Below, piece after piece: positions 44,632-55,438 of a DNA stretch of 64,000 nucleotides. How positions within the stretch are numbered: the stretch's first letter is position 1; every line of letters begins with the position of its first letter. The position numbers were made by a program, and so were the translations under genes. The stretch is from assembly GCA_030340625.1 (NCBI GenBank), contig JAOPHQ010003979.1, forward strand, positions 518,501-582,500, in the 5' to 3' direction. This DNA comes from Merluccius polli (taxonomy: Eukaryota; Chordata; Actinopteri; Gadiformes; Merlucciidae). Below the pieces are notes generated by a model. It was not told where the DNA came from and did no database searches. It saw only the letters and a program-made list of their open reading frames with translations.

Positions 44632-44948
44632 CTGGGGCCTCATGTACGAAGGTTGCGTGCGCACAAAAACGTGGCGTACACAAAAAAAAATGGCGTTCCA
44701 CGCTCACGTTCAGATGTATGAAACGTGAAATGACCGTGGAAATGTGCGGTGCCTCACGTCAACTTCATAGCTGGCGTACGCACATTTCTACAGCTATTGT
44801 TCCTTTGGCGACACTTATAGGTGACGCTGGGAAACTGTTAATAATGTCAAAAACAATTAGTCATCAGAGTGATGTGCACGTCAGAGACACACTTATGAAC
44901 AATTAACAGACCCACCGTGTTTGCAATTATACGGGTGGATATAAAAGC

Positions 44949-45131
44949 ATGCGCAATGTGATGAAGAAAATGGTATTACCGATGGCAGCGTTAGCGTTCT
45001 TAGAGGACCTTACAAATGGTGCAATCCGACGTGAGCGAGTATTTAGGGAACGCGAGGATTTACTTGCAAACGATGACAATTGGCTCATAAGCCAATTTCG
45101 AATGTGCGACAAAGTATGCGGGAGTTATTAG
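44949..45131 (+). pseudogene. HARBI1-like nuclease, N-terminal remnant
   Basis: About 60 codons similar to the start of fish HARBI1-like transposases, with FLEDLTNGAIRRERVFRER, then EDLLANDDNWLISQFR. The DDE catalytic domain is absent. The frame ends at TAG just before the opposing Myb-like frame. Confidence 0.7.
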
Positions 45132-45133
45132 CG

Positions 45134-45481
45134 TTACGGAATTTGCTCAAAAACAGCGCCACCTAGTGGTCTTCCAAGTGTGCGGCATGAAAGTGACGCA
45201 TAGAATATATTCCTCTGCTTCACCTCCACCTTCAGATCCGACCACTTATTTTTCACCTGTGTGTGTACGCTGCTCGGACCCCACGGCATGTACCGCCTCA
45301 CACACACGCTCCCACTCATTTCCTTCCTCTTCATATTGATCCCTGCTGACAGGGGACCAGAGAGAATCTCCCTCCGTGGCTCCACATCATTCACCACAAT
45401 CTCCAACTCGGACTCTGTGAAATGTCTTTTCTTTCCTTTGTTCATGCTTGTGTTACACCCATAGAGTGCAAGCTGACTCAA
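45134..45481 (-). pseudogene. Myb/SANT-like Harbinger accessory protein, remnant
   Basis: The frame shows KRHFTESELEIVVNDVEPRR, an internal segment with some scrambled residues, then KNKWSDLKVEVKQR. These are the hallmarks of the Myb/SANT-like DNA-binding proteins that partner Harbinger nucleases. It ends soon after the domain, so the protein is truncated. Confidence 0.65.
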
Positions 45482-46450
45482 GGGTTGGCATATTTTAGAA
45501 AAGATGTTATTCTGAAAGAATCAATTAAACAAAAAGACAAGTGAGTCGGCTGGTCTTCAGTGGCTTTACTGGTCCCGGTTAACTGCCGACTGAAGAACGC
45601 AGCGCAGCCCACAGTTTATATAGCCGCAGGTGGTCTCGTGCCTTTAATAATAATAATAATAATAATAATAATGCTTAAAATTGAATGGGGGGTGTCTGTA
45701 AAAATGCCAAATAAAGTCCATACATATAAAATAACACATTTAAGTAAGTGGCAATAATACATAAATATCCTGTGCCACACTTGCTTGTTTTATCTGATCG
45801 GATAGAGGTGAATCTCAGGTCCAGGGCCTATTTACATAGATTTGCTTTAAATGGAGGCGTGGACAGGGAGGAGTTTGCCACATCTGCACGTGCGCTCAGT
45901 TCCACGTTGATCGGGATGTACAAAAGAAACGCGCTTGGATCCATGCGTATGCACACTTTGATACATCTAAATTTATTTGTGCGTACGACAGTTTCTGGGT
46001 TTTGGCGTACGCCAAGTTTCAGTAGGAAATCCACGCAAGTCTTCGTACATGAGGCCCCTGGTTTGTGCAAACATCAACCTGTGTGTCGGAGGAGCCCAGC
46101 AAAGAGCCTTGGGTGGGGGCTTGCAGGTTCTACTGCCACGGTTTCATAGTCATACTTTTTGTCAGACAAGTTTGTGAGTACAACCAATTCAGAGTAGGAA
46201 ATTGAAGAGGAAACAACAAAAATGTATTACTTGTGTTGGGCAAGTTACTTTAAATGAGTAACTTAGTTACAGTTACTAGTTACTTCTTTCAAAAGTAACT
46301 CAGTAACTTTAAGTTACTCGTTACTTTCAAGGTAACTAGTTACTAGGGAAAGTAACTTTTTTTTTTAACTCTAAATTATCTTATTAATGTGTTGCCTCCC
46401 TAACTGGATAGCTAGGGAGGCTGCCAGTCCTCTGGCTTGCTTACATGTAA

Positions 46451-47036
46451 AGGCCGCAGTATACTCGCCGTTCCCAAGCTGTCGCGCGACGTTGTGACGT
46501 CAAAATGACGTAGATCTCGCCGGCGCGACAGGATTTTGGCCCGAACGCGCCGTGTCGCGCACAGCTCCTTTTTTTTCAGCGGCGCGCGACAAAGTGGAAA
46601 CAGAAACACGGATGAGTTCGAAGGCACATTGTAATGCGCCTTATTGCTAAGGCTTCTTTCTTTATATGTTCTGTTTTATTGTGTGGTGTATGCCTATATG
46701 TATTCGCTAATAAACCGTGGTTTTATGTAAGTGCTGTCTACTGTTGTTGTGGTCAAAGACGAGTGGAATTACGTGGCTGAAAAACTATCTCAAAGCGGCA
46801 GTAAGTTATAAAATAAAAGTATATAGGCTAAGATAATCACTAAGTTATTAAGATGGATGCTTACAAACACTTCATATGAGAACTGCTGCCATACACTGGA
46901 CTGTTGATGGCTGACCAGGTGGGGAAGTGATGTAGAATAATGTCGCGGCCACCAGCGCGAGTATAAATAGTTACCGTCCTCCCGTGACGTCACATTGTCG
47001 CGCGACAGCTTGGGAACGGCGAGTATACTGCGGCCT
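46451..47036. mobile_element. Harbinger-type MITE (586 bp)
   Basis: Long perfect inverted ends (AGGCCGCAGTATACTCGCCG and onward for about 40 bp) are flanked by TAA at 46448-46450 and 47037-47039. No coding region is recognised. Confidence 0.88.
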
Positions 47037-47145
47037 TAAGTCCTATCCTACCACAAGCGCAACGCGCCACCTAGTAACCTGAACGTGCCATAGCATAGAA
47101 AAATTATGTGCATATTTCCACGAGAGAAATCCAACGCGACTGTCG

Positions 47146-47312
47146 TCGATGCATTATTAGGTGGATCCCACTGCTTTTCTTGGCAAGCCACGCCCTCCGT
47201 AGCATTCGAGCGCTAGGATTGGCCAGGCGTCCATGCTCGATCCTAGCGCTCGAATGCTACGGAGGGTGTGGCTTGCCAAGAAAATAAGTGGGATCCATAA
47301 TAATGCGTCGAC
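47146..47312. repeat. 167-bp near-perfect hairpin
   Basis: The left arm (about 47146-47219) and right arm (about 47239-47312) are inverted copies around a 20-nt loop. The stem includes GATCCCACT, TTGGCAAGCCACGCCCTCCG and AGCATTCGAGCGCTAGGAT. It stands immediately left of the BEL target duplication. It may be a small MITE or a hairpin-RNA source. Confidence 0.85.
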
Positions 47313-47318
47313 TGCCGC

Positions 47319-47824
47319 TGTATTAAAGGCTTTTATTTTGAAGGTGTGTTTAGGCGAAGTGGTGCAATCACCCCCAGTGGAGTAGTCAGCTGTACAGCCA
47401 AACCTTTCCTCCCTTCTGCCTTGTTCACCTTGACACACCTGTTTCATATAGTATATTTCGCCTTTAACTTTAAAAAGGTTGTTTTTTGTTAGGAGCATGT
47501 TTTATTGTGCTACTCCAAGTGTTAAGTGGATGCACAAAGTAAGTACCGTTTCTATATTGTGTTTATTATAACGCACCTCGCTAATTCTCAGGTGGGGGTT
47601 TTCACCGATAGGTAACGGAGGTCCTTTGTTTAATATTGTTTATAGATATAATGTGAATGCCAATGTTTGGGAGTGTTTTGGGTGTCCAGTGAACTAGCCG
47701 TTGTTACGTTGATTTAGTTCTGGTGGTTAATTGATCAGCAGAGGACCGGCATGTGCGTCATGTGCCATGGTTATTTAATACCCGGTTTAGCCGGTAGATG
47801 GAGCTATTGGACCAGTTAACATAT
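47319..47824 (+). repeat. BEL/Pao left LTR (truncated)
   Basis: Matches 59496-60008 of the right LTR with about eight substitutions and a 7-bp deletion near 47440, then stops at the Gypsy LTR. About 250 bp of the LTR 3-prime side is missing. Confidence 0.88.
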
Positions 47825-48129
47825 TGTGGCGAGCTATGTCTAGCGCGCAAGACGCGGAGAGATGAGCTCTTAATTCACAAGTACTTTTTATTATGGCACC
47901 GTCACGATCAAAAACAACTTAACAACACTTATTAACCAGAGAGGCAGAGGGTCGCGCGCTCAACCGTCCGTTGAGCAATGATGCTCTCTGACTCATCCCC
48001 ATGACAACAGTAAACCAGTGAATGTAAGGAACCCAACATGCTTTGAACAATTGCTTCCATCTAACAGCAATAACCCCGAATGCTAGAATGTCGCTAAGCA
48101 TTCGGGAAACACTCCCCCAACACGTTACA
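47825..48129 (-). repeat. Gypsy 3-prime LTR (complete)
   Basis: Begins TGTAACGTGTTGGGG on the minus strand and ends CTCGCCACA. The portion 47825-48009 recurs at 53822-54006 with one visible substitution (GCGCGCAAG versus GCGAGCAAG). Confidence 0.82.
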
Positions 48130-48159
48130 CAGCCCCCACCTAGCAGGTTAGCTGTCCCC

Positions 48160-48349
48160 AGCAATTCATGTGTCCAACACAAAGTCCCTGAGGTATTGGG
48201 GGACCTGGCGACGTAGACGGTTCCGCTCAGGTGGTCTCCCAGTAGCTCCCAGTGGAGTGGTAGGGACCTGCGGTTGGTCCTCAGCCCCAGATGGAACTAA
48301 CGGTTGGTAAGGAGCAAGCCTGTCGCGGTGGAGCACTACCACCCGATTT
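48160..48349 (-). pseudogene. Gypsy integrase C-terminal tail
   Basis: On the minus strand this encodes a VVVLHRDRLAPYQP-type ending, the usual close of Gypsy integrases, followed by a proline-rich tail and a stop near 48173. The hAT element at 48358-49023 separates it from the rest of pol. Confidence 0.7.
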
Positions 48350-48357
48350 CTTTTTAC

Positions 48358-49023
48358 TAGGGATGTCCGATATTGGCTTTTTTACCGATAACCGATAACC
48401 GATATTGTTCAACTCTTAATTTCCGATACCGATATCAACCGATACCAATACCGATATATGCGGCCGCGTGAAACCTCCGCTTTACACTCATTGCAAACCG
48501 GAATAGGCTTTATGCCAAGCAGAAGTGTGGAAGAATAAATAAAAACAAAACAGCGGTAAAAGCTAGCGTGTGTGTCCGGGAGAGGGCTACTCTCCTCGGA
48601 CACATTACTCTGAAGCCCCGGTGACGGTCTGGAAGTGTGGATTAATAAATAAAATAATGTGAGCGCGGTACAGCGGACCTGAACCGGTTGTGATAAGACC
48701 TGTTTCGCAGAATGCGTTATAACCCCTATTTTACTATTCAACGTAGAAACTTTGAAATAACTCCAAACCACCGACATAACTACAGCTACAACTAGCGTCC
48801 CACTACACGGCCGCACATACCCAGGCTTGTTATTGAGACGGCGTGGCGCGTTTGATGATGTCATCAAACCACGTCCTCACTTGAAACATAACAGATGTCT
48901 GAAATTATTTCAAAATCGATTTCGGTATCGGTTAAAAAACCGATACCGATATTTTCCGATATTGATTTTTTATGCCAATATCGGCCGATAATATCGGTGG
49001 GCCGATAATATCGGACATCCCTA
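48358..49023. mobile_element. Non-autonomous hAT element inside Gypsy pol
   Basis: This 666-bp element has inverted ends TAGGGATGTCCGATATTGGC and TAGGGATGTCCGATATTATC with CCGATA subterminal repeats. It is flanked by the perfect 8-bp duplication CTTTTTAC at 48350-48357 and 49024-49031. It splits the integrase coding region near its end. Confidence 0.9.
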
Positions 49024-50945
49024 CTTTTTACTAACCGTACCCGGTACACAACATCAGACAGTTTCTCCAAAACTGTACATGGCCCGACCCAGTGACTCAT
49101 CAGCTTGGGGTAAAGGCCCTTCTTCCTCTCTGGGCAATACACCCACACCATCACCCCTGCTGCAAAGTCCTCCCCCTTAGAGCGAGAATCATAGGCCCGT
49201 TTCTGTCGGGCCCCAGCGTCGGCGAGGGACTTCCTTGTCAGCTCATGAACCACCCGGAGACGGTCACGAAGGTGATACAGGTAATCCAACCCCGTTCCCG
49301 TCACCTCAGACTCAGGGGGTGGTCCAAAAACCAAATCCACGGGGGTGCGAAGCTCATGTCCAAACATGAGGACGGCAGGGGTGCACTTGGTGGACTCCTG
49401 TACTGCAGTCCGATACGCCCACAGGACCAAAGGCAGATGTAAGTCCCAGTCTCGCTGCTGATGACTAGTCAAAATAGCGAGTTGTGTGGCTAGGGTGCGG
49501 TTGAAGCGAACCAGTCCATCGCTCTGAGGGTGTAGTGGTGTAGTCCGGGTTTTCTTGATGCCCAGCCGCCGACAAACCTCTGCAAACACCTGGGCCTCGA
49601 AGTTCCGCCCCTGGTCACTATGCAGCTCCTCTGGTACGCCAAAGCGACAGAACATCTCGTCCACCAGCCGCCCTGCAGTCGTGGCAGCGCTCTGGTCAGG
49701 GACTGCATAGGCCTCTGGCCATTTGGTGAAATAGTCCATGGCAACCAATGTGTAGCGGTTACCCTGTTCGGTAGCTGGGAAAGGACCCAAGATGTCGACG
49801 GCCACGCGCTCCATAGGGGCCCCCACCTGGTACTGCTGCATCGGGGCCTGTGAGCGTCGAGTTGGCCCTTTTTTTGCAGTGCAGGTGTCACACCGGTGAA
49901 CATAAAGTTCCACATCCTGGCGGCATCCCGGCCAATAGAACCGGGACCGGAGACGGTTGAGGGTTTTGGAGACTCCAAAGTGTCCAGCCCCAGCTGCACC
50001 ATGGACCAGTCGTAGTACTCTGGAACGTAGCTGGCGGGGCACTAGGAGCTGGAGAATGTCACGGTCGCCCCCCGGGGTCTGCCAGTGGAGCAGATGGAGG
50101 AGTCCATCATGGTTGATGAGGTTGGGCCACTGCGAGTAGAGGGCCTTGGTCTCTGGGTCTAGTGCAGAGATGGTTGGCCATGCTGGTCTTTGGCCCGCCC
50201 CTACCCAGTCTTGGATACGGGAAAGGACTTGGTCTTGGCTCTGGTCAAGCTGGAGCTGCTCTGGGTCAATGTCCTCGGAGTCAAGGTCCCCTGGGGTGTC
50301 TCGCAGTGCGGCCACCACTGGGTCTGCCGGACCTCGTTCCTCTACACGTAGGCAGTACCTACAGTCGTCTTCTCGACAGGGGCGCCGAGACAGTGCATCT
50401 GCGTTGACATAGAGTCGGCCAGCCCGGTGGCGTATCTCAAAGTCATAATCCTGAAGAACCTCCAGCCACTGGGCAAGCTGCCCCTCCGGTTCTTTAAAGT
50501 TGAGGAGCCAGGTGAGGGATGCATGGTCTGTACGCAGGAGGAACCTCTGCCCGTAGAGGTAGGGTCTGAAGTGGCGAAGACCCAGGACAACAGCGAGCAA
50601 CTCTCGGCGTGTGACGCAGTAATTCCTCTCTGGTCGGCTGAGGGATCGGCTGAAGTATGCGATGACCTGCTCCCCCTGTTCCCCCTCCTGGGAGAGTACC
50701 GCCCCAAGGCCGACGTTGCTGGCATCGGTGTCAACGATGAAGGGGCGCTGGAGGTCTGGATAGGCCAACACGGGACTCTTGACGAGTGCCAACCGGAGCT
50801 GGAAGAAGGCGTGTGCGCAGTCCTCACTCCAGTGGAACGCTTGCCCTTTCTGTGTCAGCTGGTGCAGTGGGCTGGCAATGGTGGCAAAGTTTCTGACGAA
50901 CCGCCAATAGTAGGAAGCGAGTCCCAGGAAGCTCCATAGTTCCAC
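48864..50945 (-). pseudogene. Gypsy pol: RT thumb, RNase H, integrase
   Basis: The frame starts in the RT connection (FLGLASYYWRFVRNFATIAS), continues through RNase H (VDTDASNVGLGAVLSQ; YCVTRRELLAVV) and the HHCC zinc finger of integrase (RCDTCTAKKGP). In the integrase core the first two acidic residues are seen in VAVDILGPF and HSDQGRNF. The third, normally the glutamate before RFNRTL, is absent because one residue is deleted (DGLVRFNRT). The last residues, left of about 49031, are hAT sequence. Insertions and this lost catalytic residue make it inactive. Confidence 0.88.
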
Positions 50946-51125
50946 AATGTTGCAAGGGACGGGCCAGTCCCTAACTGCTGCTACCTTGGCCGGATCGGTG
51001 GAGACTCCAGCTGCACTGACGACGTGACCCAGGAAAGACGTCTCTCGCCGGAACAGGTGACACTTCTGGGGGTGGAGACGCAGGCCGGCCCCGCGAATGG
51101 CGTGGAAGACGTCCGTCAGGAGGGC

Positions 51126-51402
51126 GGCAGTAGCTTAGTAGGTAGAGCGGGTGGACAGAGCGGGGTCGTCCACTAACCGTAGGGCCGGCGGTTCGATCCC
51201 CTTGATCCCCGCTTCCAAAAACTGTCTGCGTGTCGAAGTGTCCTTGAGCAAGACACTGAACCCTGAACCCCAACTTGCTCCCCGGGCGCTGATCATAGCA
51301 GCCCACTGCTCCTACATACAGTAGGATGGGTTAAATGCAGAGAACAAATTTCGTTCCCGCATGGGAATGACAAATAAAGACCGAAAGGTCCCCTTAATTA
51401 TA
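51126..51402 (+). mobile_element. tRNA-derived SINE inside Gypsy RT
   Basis: Contains an A-box-like TAGCTTAGTAGGTAGAGC and a B-box GGTTCGATCCC at tRNA-like spacing. A body with GTCCTTGAGCAAGACACTGAACCC follows, then a 3-prime part with AAATTTCGTTCCCGCATGG and AATAAAG. It interrupts the coding sequence between the RT palm and the thumb. The right edge, near TTAATTATA, is approximate. Confidence 0.75.
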
Positions 51403-51949
51403 GGTTGGTCACTGCGCTTTCAAAATCAGTGGCATGAGCGAGGAGGTCATCCAGGTAGACGACGCAGCGGTTCCGGGGAATGTCAGCCAGGACCTTCTCC
51501 ATCAAGCATTCAAAGGTAGCCGGGGCGTTGCAAAGACCAAAGGGCATCACTTTAAACTGGTACAGTCCTTGGCCAATGGAAAAGGCAGTCTTTGGACGTG
51601 CTTCTGGCGACAACTCAACCTGCCAGTAGCCGCTCCTGAGGTCGAGGGAGCTGAACCAGCGGGACCCAGCAATGTAATCGAGGGCGTCATCAATCCGGGG
51701 CAGTGGGTACGAGTCCTTATGAGTGACTTTGTTGAGGAGACGATAGTCCACGCAGAAACGCCAGGTGCCATCTTTCTTGCTTACCAGGACCACTGGGGCT
51801 GCCCAGGGGCCTGTGGAGGGCTCGATAATGCCAGCTTCCAGCATCTCCTTGATTTTTTCTTCCGCCCCAAGCCGCTTGGCTAGCGGCAGGCGTCGGGGAC
51901 GGAGGCGGATTGGGCGTGTACCGGCAGTGTCAATGTTATGCTGCACCAA
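51398..51949 (-). pseudogene. Gypsy reverse transcriptase palm
   Basis: Shows AAPVVLVSKKDGTWRFCVDY, the SSLDLRSGYWQVEL motif, FGLCNAPATFE, and the catalytic VVYLDDLL. It ends at the SINE insertion. The domain is recognisable but the enzyme is split. Confidence 0.9.
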
Positions 51950-52102
51950 GCAGGTGCGCGTACAGTCCTCATCTCTAGCTGCAAAGATATCGGAAAACAG
52001 GTCCAGTACTTCCCGTAGTTGGCATCTCTGATCCTCCTCTAGGCCCTCGCAGCTCCGGTGGTAGAGGTCGTCGATGGCCTCCCTGGTTTCAGCGGATGGA
52101 GA

Positions 52103-52612
52103 TTAAGCTGGTGGGGGGGCGGTGTTCTCTCGAGGCCAAAGGTTCTTACAGGTGCAGAAAAGTCGCTGTCCCTCCTCACCCGTGGTGTGCAGTGTGATGG
52201 TCTCAGGGCCCAGGCGAAGTGTAGCTCTGGATATATCCACCACGGCTCCCCATTTGGTCAGCATGTCTAGCCCAATGATGCAGGGGTCCTGTATTCTGGC
52301 TAACCAAAACTTGTGGTCCACCATGTGGCCAGCAGCAGTCACTTTGAGGGACTTTTGTCCCAACATCTTAGTACGTGCCCCAGTGACAGTGGCGATGTGG
52401 CGCTTGGTAGGAGTCCAGCCCACTGGGCTCGGCAGCTCAGTCCCAGGTAGTGTCCCTGGCCGGAGGAGGGAGATGGTGGACCCTGCACCAGGTGCCATCA
52501 ATGTCACAGTCCATATATAGTCCAACGGCCCGGCCCAGACGGCCGATTCGTAATCCAGCTTTGGTGGGGAAGGAGGGGGTTGTTCTGGATGGCAGTTCTC
52601 CCATTGTTCCAC
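52103..52612 (-). pseudogene. Gypsy aspartic protease region
   Basis: Encodes the GSTISLLRPGTLPG stretch that follows the protease active site, and later IIGLDMLTKWGAVVD, a typical flap/C-terminal region. The catalytic Asp-Thr/Ser-Gly triplet is not present in this frame; Gly-Ala-Gly stands in its place, with an alternative frame nearby. The enzyme is therefore probably dead. Confidence 0.7.
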
Positions 52613-52702
52613 CCCCTCTTAGTTTGACGTTGGTTGAGGAGCTGGGCTCCGTGGCGCTGGGGCTGGGCAGTAGCGTGCGATGTGGCCTGGTTCTCCACAC
52701 CG

Positions 52703-53794
52703 TTAACACCCTTCCGTCGAGCGATCGGCAGTCCTCCTGGGTCCCCGACGCGGCCGTTGTGGGGGTGCAGCGGTGACTTGACAGGTCACTTCTTTGCTGT
52801 CACTGTCTTGGAGGTCTGCTTGGCGGGTTTGGTGCCTCACGTTGGTGGGGCGGGCCCTTGTGCCCAGCACGTGTTCCACACGTTCGGCTTCGCTCAGTGC
52901 CTCGGCCAAGGTCTTTGGTGCGCACAGGCGAATGTGCTCTCGTAGTCGCTCCGGCTGGAGCCCCCTGGTGAATGCTTGGAGGGCAAGTTCCTCCTGGGAC
53001 GCAGGGTCAAAGGTGGAGTATCCTTGCCGTGCGTGAAGGCGGAGATCCGCTGTGAAAGCCCCCAGGCTCTCTCCCTCTCTCCTCCGACGGTTGACCAGCT
53101 TGTCCCGGGCGTCATCAGCGTAGTCGCGTCGCCCAAAGCGGTGTCGTAGCGCCCTCTCAATGGCCCACCAGTCAAAATGTTCTTGTGGCTGGAGATCAAC
53201 AAGGATCTGCAGTGCTTTCCCTTCCAGGGCAAAAGCTACTTGCACTGCTGTTTCCTCAGCTGACCAGCCATTGAACTGTGCGGCCAGCCTGACTTGTATC
53301 AGGTAAGTCTCTGGTGGTGTCTCTCCATTGTAGCGTGGGAGCTTCATTGTGCCACGCCGGGGGGCTGCTGACATCATCGGGGTCAGGGAGTCACCAATTG
53401 CCGCTGGTTGAAGGGACGGCGAGGCGGCCATGTGTTCCACCCCCGCCGCCGGCGCCTTTTTGAAGGCACCGTCTGACGCGGCCGGGGCCTGTGGAAGCAC
53501 AGCGGCGGTGGGGCCCGGCGAGGCCGTTGGGAGCAGTCTGGTGGTGGGACCCGGTAACGCCCGCGCCGTCGCCGCAAGTCTGCCGGCGGCAGAGTCCGGC
53601 ATCGCCCACGCCGTCGCTGCAAGACCGCCGGCAATTCCCCACTGGGGGCGGTCTTTGGCTGCCAGCCGGGGTTCGCTGGCTCCATCAGCTCTTCTCTCTG
53701 ATGCTGGCTTGCCGTTTATTTTCCTCGGCCGGTCTCCTTCGATGGCATGTAGCCGAGTGATGAGTTCCTCAATTTCTTCCATCATAACTTCCAT
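52703..53794 (-). pseudogene. Gypsy gag
   Basis: A 363-codon frame has an acidic coiled start and a low-complexity alanine/proline-rich linker. The capsid-like core (retrotransposon gag) runs from MKLPRYNGETPPETYLIQVR through LRHRFGRRDY to LREHIRLCAP. The frame stops at 52703 in the middle of the CCHC zinc knuckle: the first Cys is followed by TAA, then RCGEPGHIARYC continues in frame. A single base change therefore ends gag inside its nucleic-acid-binding motif. The start at 53794 lies shortly after the primer-binding site. Confidence 0.85.
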
Positions 53795-53802
53795 CTTGCT
53801 TT

Positions 53803-53820
53803 ATCCCACTTCTGACACCA
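53803..53820 (-). promoter_or_regulatory. Gypsy primer-binding site (candidate)
   Basis: TGGTGTCAGAAGTGGGAT lies 1-2 bases inside the 5-prime LTR on the minus strand, where a tRNA 3-prime end would pair. The tRNA species is not assigned. Confidence 0.55.
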
Positions 53821-53821
53821 A

Positions 53822-54006
53822 TGTGGCGAGCTATGTCTAGCGAGCAAGACGCGGAGAGATGAGCTCTTAATTCACAAGTACTTTTTATTATGGCACCGTC
53901 ACGATCAAAAACAACTTAACAACACTTATTAACCAGAGAGGCAGAGGGTCGCGCGCTCAACCGTCCGTTGAGCAATGATGCTCTCTGACTCATCCCCATG
54001 ACAACA
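53822..54006 (-). repeat. Gypsy 5-prime LTR (truncated)
   Basis: Direct copy of 47825-48009. The outer 120 bp present in the other LTR is missing, and BEL leader sequence begins at once (TGAGACACCTCAGC), so a deletion removed the LTR edge and any target duplication. Confidence 0.85.
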
Positions 54007-54055
54007 TGAGACACCTCAGCTAGCCCCAGGCCACCTCCAGAGGAGAAACCTAGCC

Positions 54056-55438
54056 ATGGATATCCTACCTGGAGCTCCCACCTCACCGCTGTGGAGTTCT
54101 TACAGAGACCCCTCCTTCTATCCCGATATCCGAGGGATCCAGGAAGAGAATGCGAAGCTGCTACGATCCCAGCAGGAATTTCAGGCTACATTAAAGGAAA
54201 TGTATGAAGCCCGAAAGGAGATAAAAGAGCTAATAGGTGTAGCCCGCTCATTGAGGGAGGATATGGAACGGCCTCCTGGCTCAGCCTCAAGTCACAGCAG
54301 CTACAGACCTCTAGGAGCCAGTGCTGCAACATCCCAGCCCAACCCTGTTTCACTACAGCCTGTGGAAAAGGCTGAGGAGGATTGGCCTGCTCCCCCACCC
54401 TGGCCTGAACCTGAGAGTGACCTGCCTACAGGTATGAGTGGTCTCAACTTGGGGCAACGAGACACACACCCCAACCACCCTCCTTACAGTTCTCCAGATC
54501 AAGCCCAGTCACCCTATAAGCACCCTACGTTCACCTCACCACATTACCAGTTCACCCATCCTACCCCTTATGACCAGGCCCTGCCTCATCCCCTGGTGCA
54601 GCCCTCTCAGTCACCCTTTCACCCTGCTCCTGTCTACATGGGCTTAAGACCCACCGCACTGCCACAAGCAGCACCTCCCCCAACAGCCACCATGGCGACG
54701 CCCAGTTCTCTCCCCACGAACCACCCTGTACAGGCTCCTGTGTCAGAACGAGTGTATCGAGGTCCTAAACCTACAATCTCCAAGCTCATTCAGCCAGACC
54801 CCAGTGAGTTTGCCAGACTTCGCCTTGCCTTGGAGAATCTGCTCCCACCAGACTCTACCGAACTCTTCAGGTACCAGATCCTTGTGGATCACTTGAAGTT
54901 GGAAGATGCCAAGCTAATAGCTGATGCTTACCTCAATTCTCCTACCCCCTATACTGACACAATGAGAGCTCTGTATGACAGATTTGGCCAGCCTCACCAA
55001 CTAGCTTTAAAGAAGATAGCTAATGTCCTAGAAGCCCCTGAAATCAGACGTGGTGACTCTGTAGCATTTCAGAGGTTCTCTCTTCAGATTCAATCCTTAG
55101 TGGGTCTACTCAAGACCTTAGGCCCGGAGGGAGAGATTGAACTTAATTGTGGCTCCCATGTAGCTCGTCTTCTGACCAAGCTGCCAGCAGAACAGAGAGC
55201 TGACTTCCGTCGCCATCAGTTCAAGCAGCCTGGGACCTCGCACACCCTGCACGATCTGTCAGAATGGCTCAGCTACGAGTCCTGGTGCATGAGCTTTGAC
55301 AGCCAAATCAGTGCAAGAACCAATAAGGAGAGACAACCTACCAGGCCTGATCTTCGCTCTGGGAAACGCATGGTGACGGTCTCATCCTACACGGTCTTGG
55401 GGCGCCGGCTGAGGACGTCTTTACGTCCAATCCTGTGA
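54056..55438 (+). pseudogene. BEL/Pao gag
   Basis: A 460-codon frame begins shortly after the leader. It has a coiled segment (EENAKLLRSQQEFQATLKEM), a long proline-rich linker, and then a BEL-type capsid region from ISKLIQPDPSEFARLRLALE through LLTKLPAEQRADFRRHQF. The frame drifts out of register near 55390, ending at 55438, while the zinc-knuckle region continues in another frame. Confidence 0.85.

Larger units (their letters stand above)
44635..46057. mobile_element. PIF/Harbinger element with remnants of both genes
   Basis: Inverted ends GGGCCTCATGTACGAAG and complement, flanked by a 3-bp duplication CTG (44632-44634, 46058-46060). Plus-strand 44949-45131 encodes the N-terminal part of a HARBI1-type nuclease (AFLEDLTNGAIRRERVFRER). 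Minus-strand 45481-45134 encodes the start of the Myb/SANT-like partner. The two genes converge, the usual Harbinger layout. Both are truncated, so it is non-autonomous. An (AAT)n tract lies at 45648-45672. Confidence 0.85.
47825..54006 (-). mobile_element. Ty3/Gypsy LTR retrotransposon, minus strand, degraded
   Basis: The 3-prime LTR lies at 47825-48129 (TG...CA on the minus strand). The 5-prime LTR, 53822-54006, shares its 185-bp side and is cut off at 54006. A candidate primer-binding site (TGGTGTCAGAAGTGGGAT on the minus strand) is at 53803-53820. A purine-rich tract adjoins the 3-prime LTR at 48130-48145. Gag, protease, RT, RNase H and integrase are in the Gypsy order. A hAT element and a tRNA SINE interrupt it, and stops and frame breaks are present throughout. 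Confidence 0.88.

Noticed and set aside
50427..50939. Plus-strand frames over the Gypsy pol region
   Set aside because: They are shadows of the minus-strand pol sequence.
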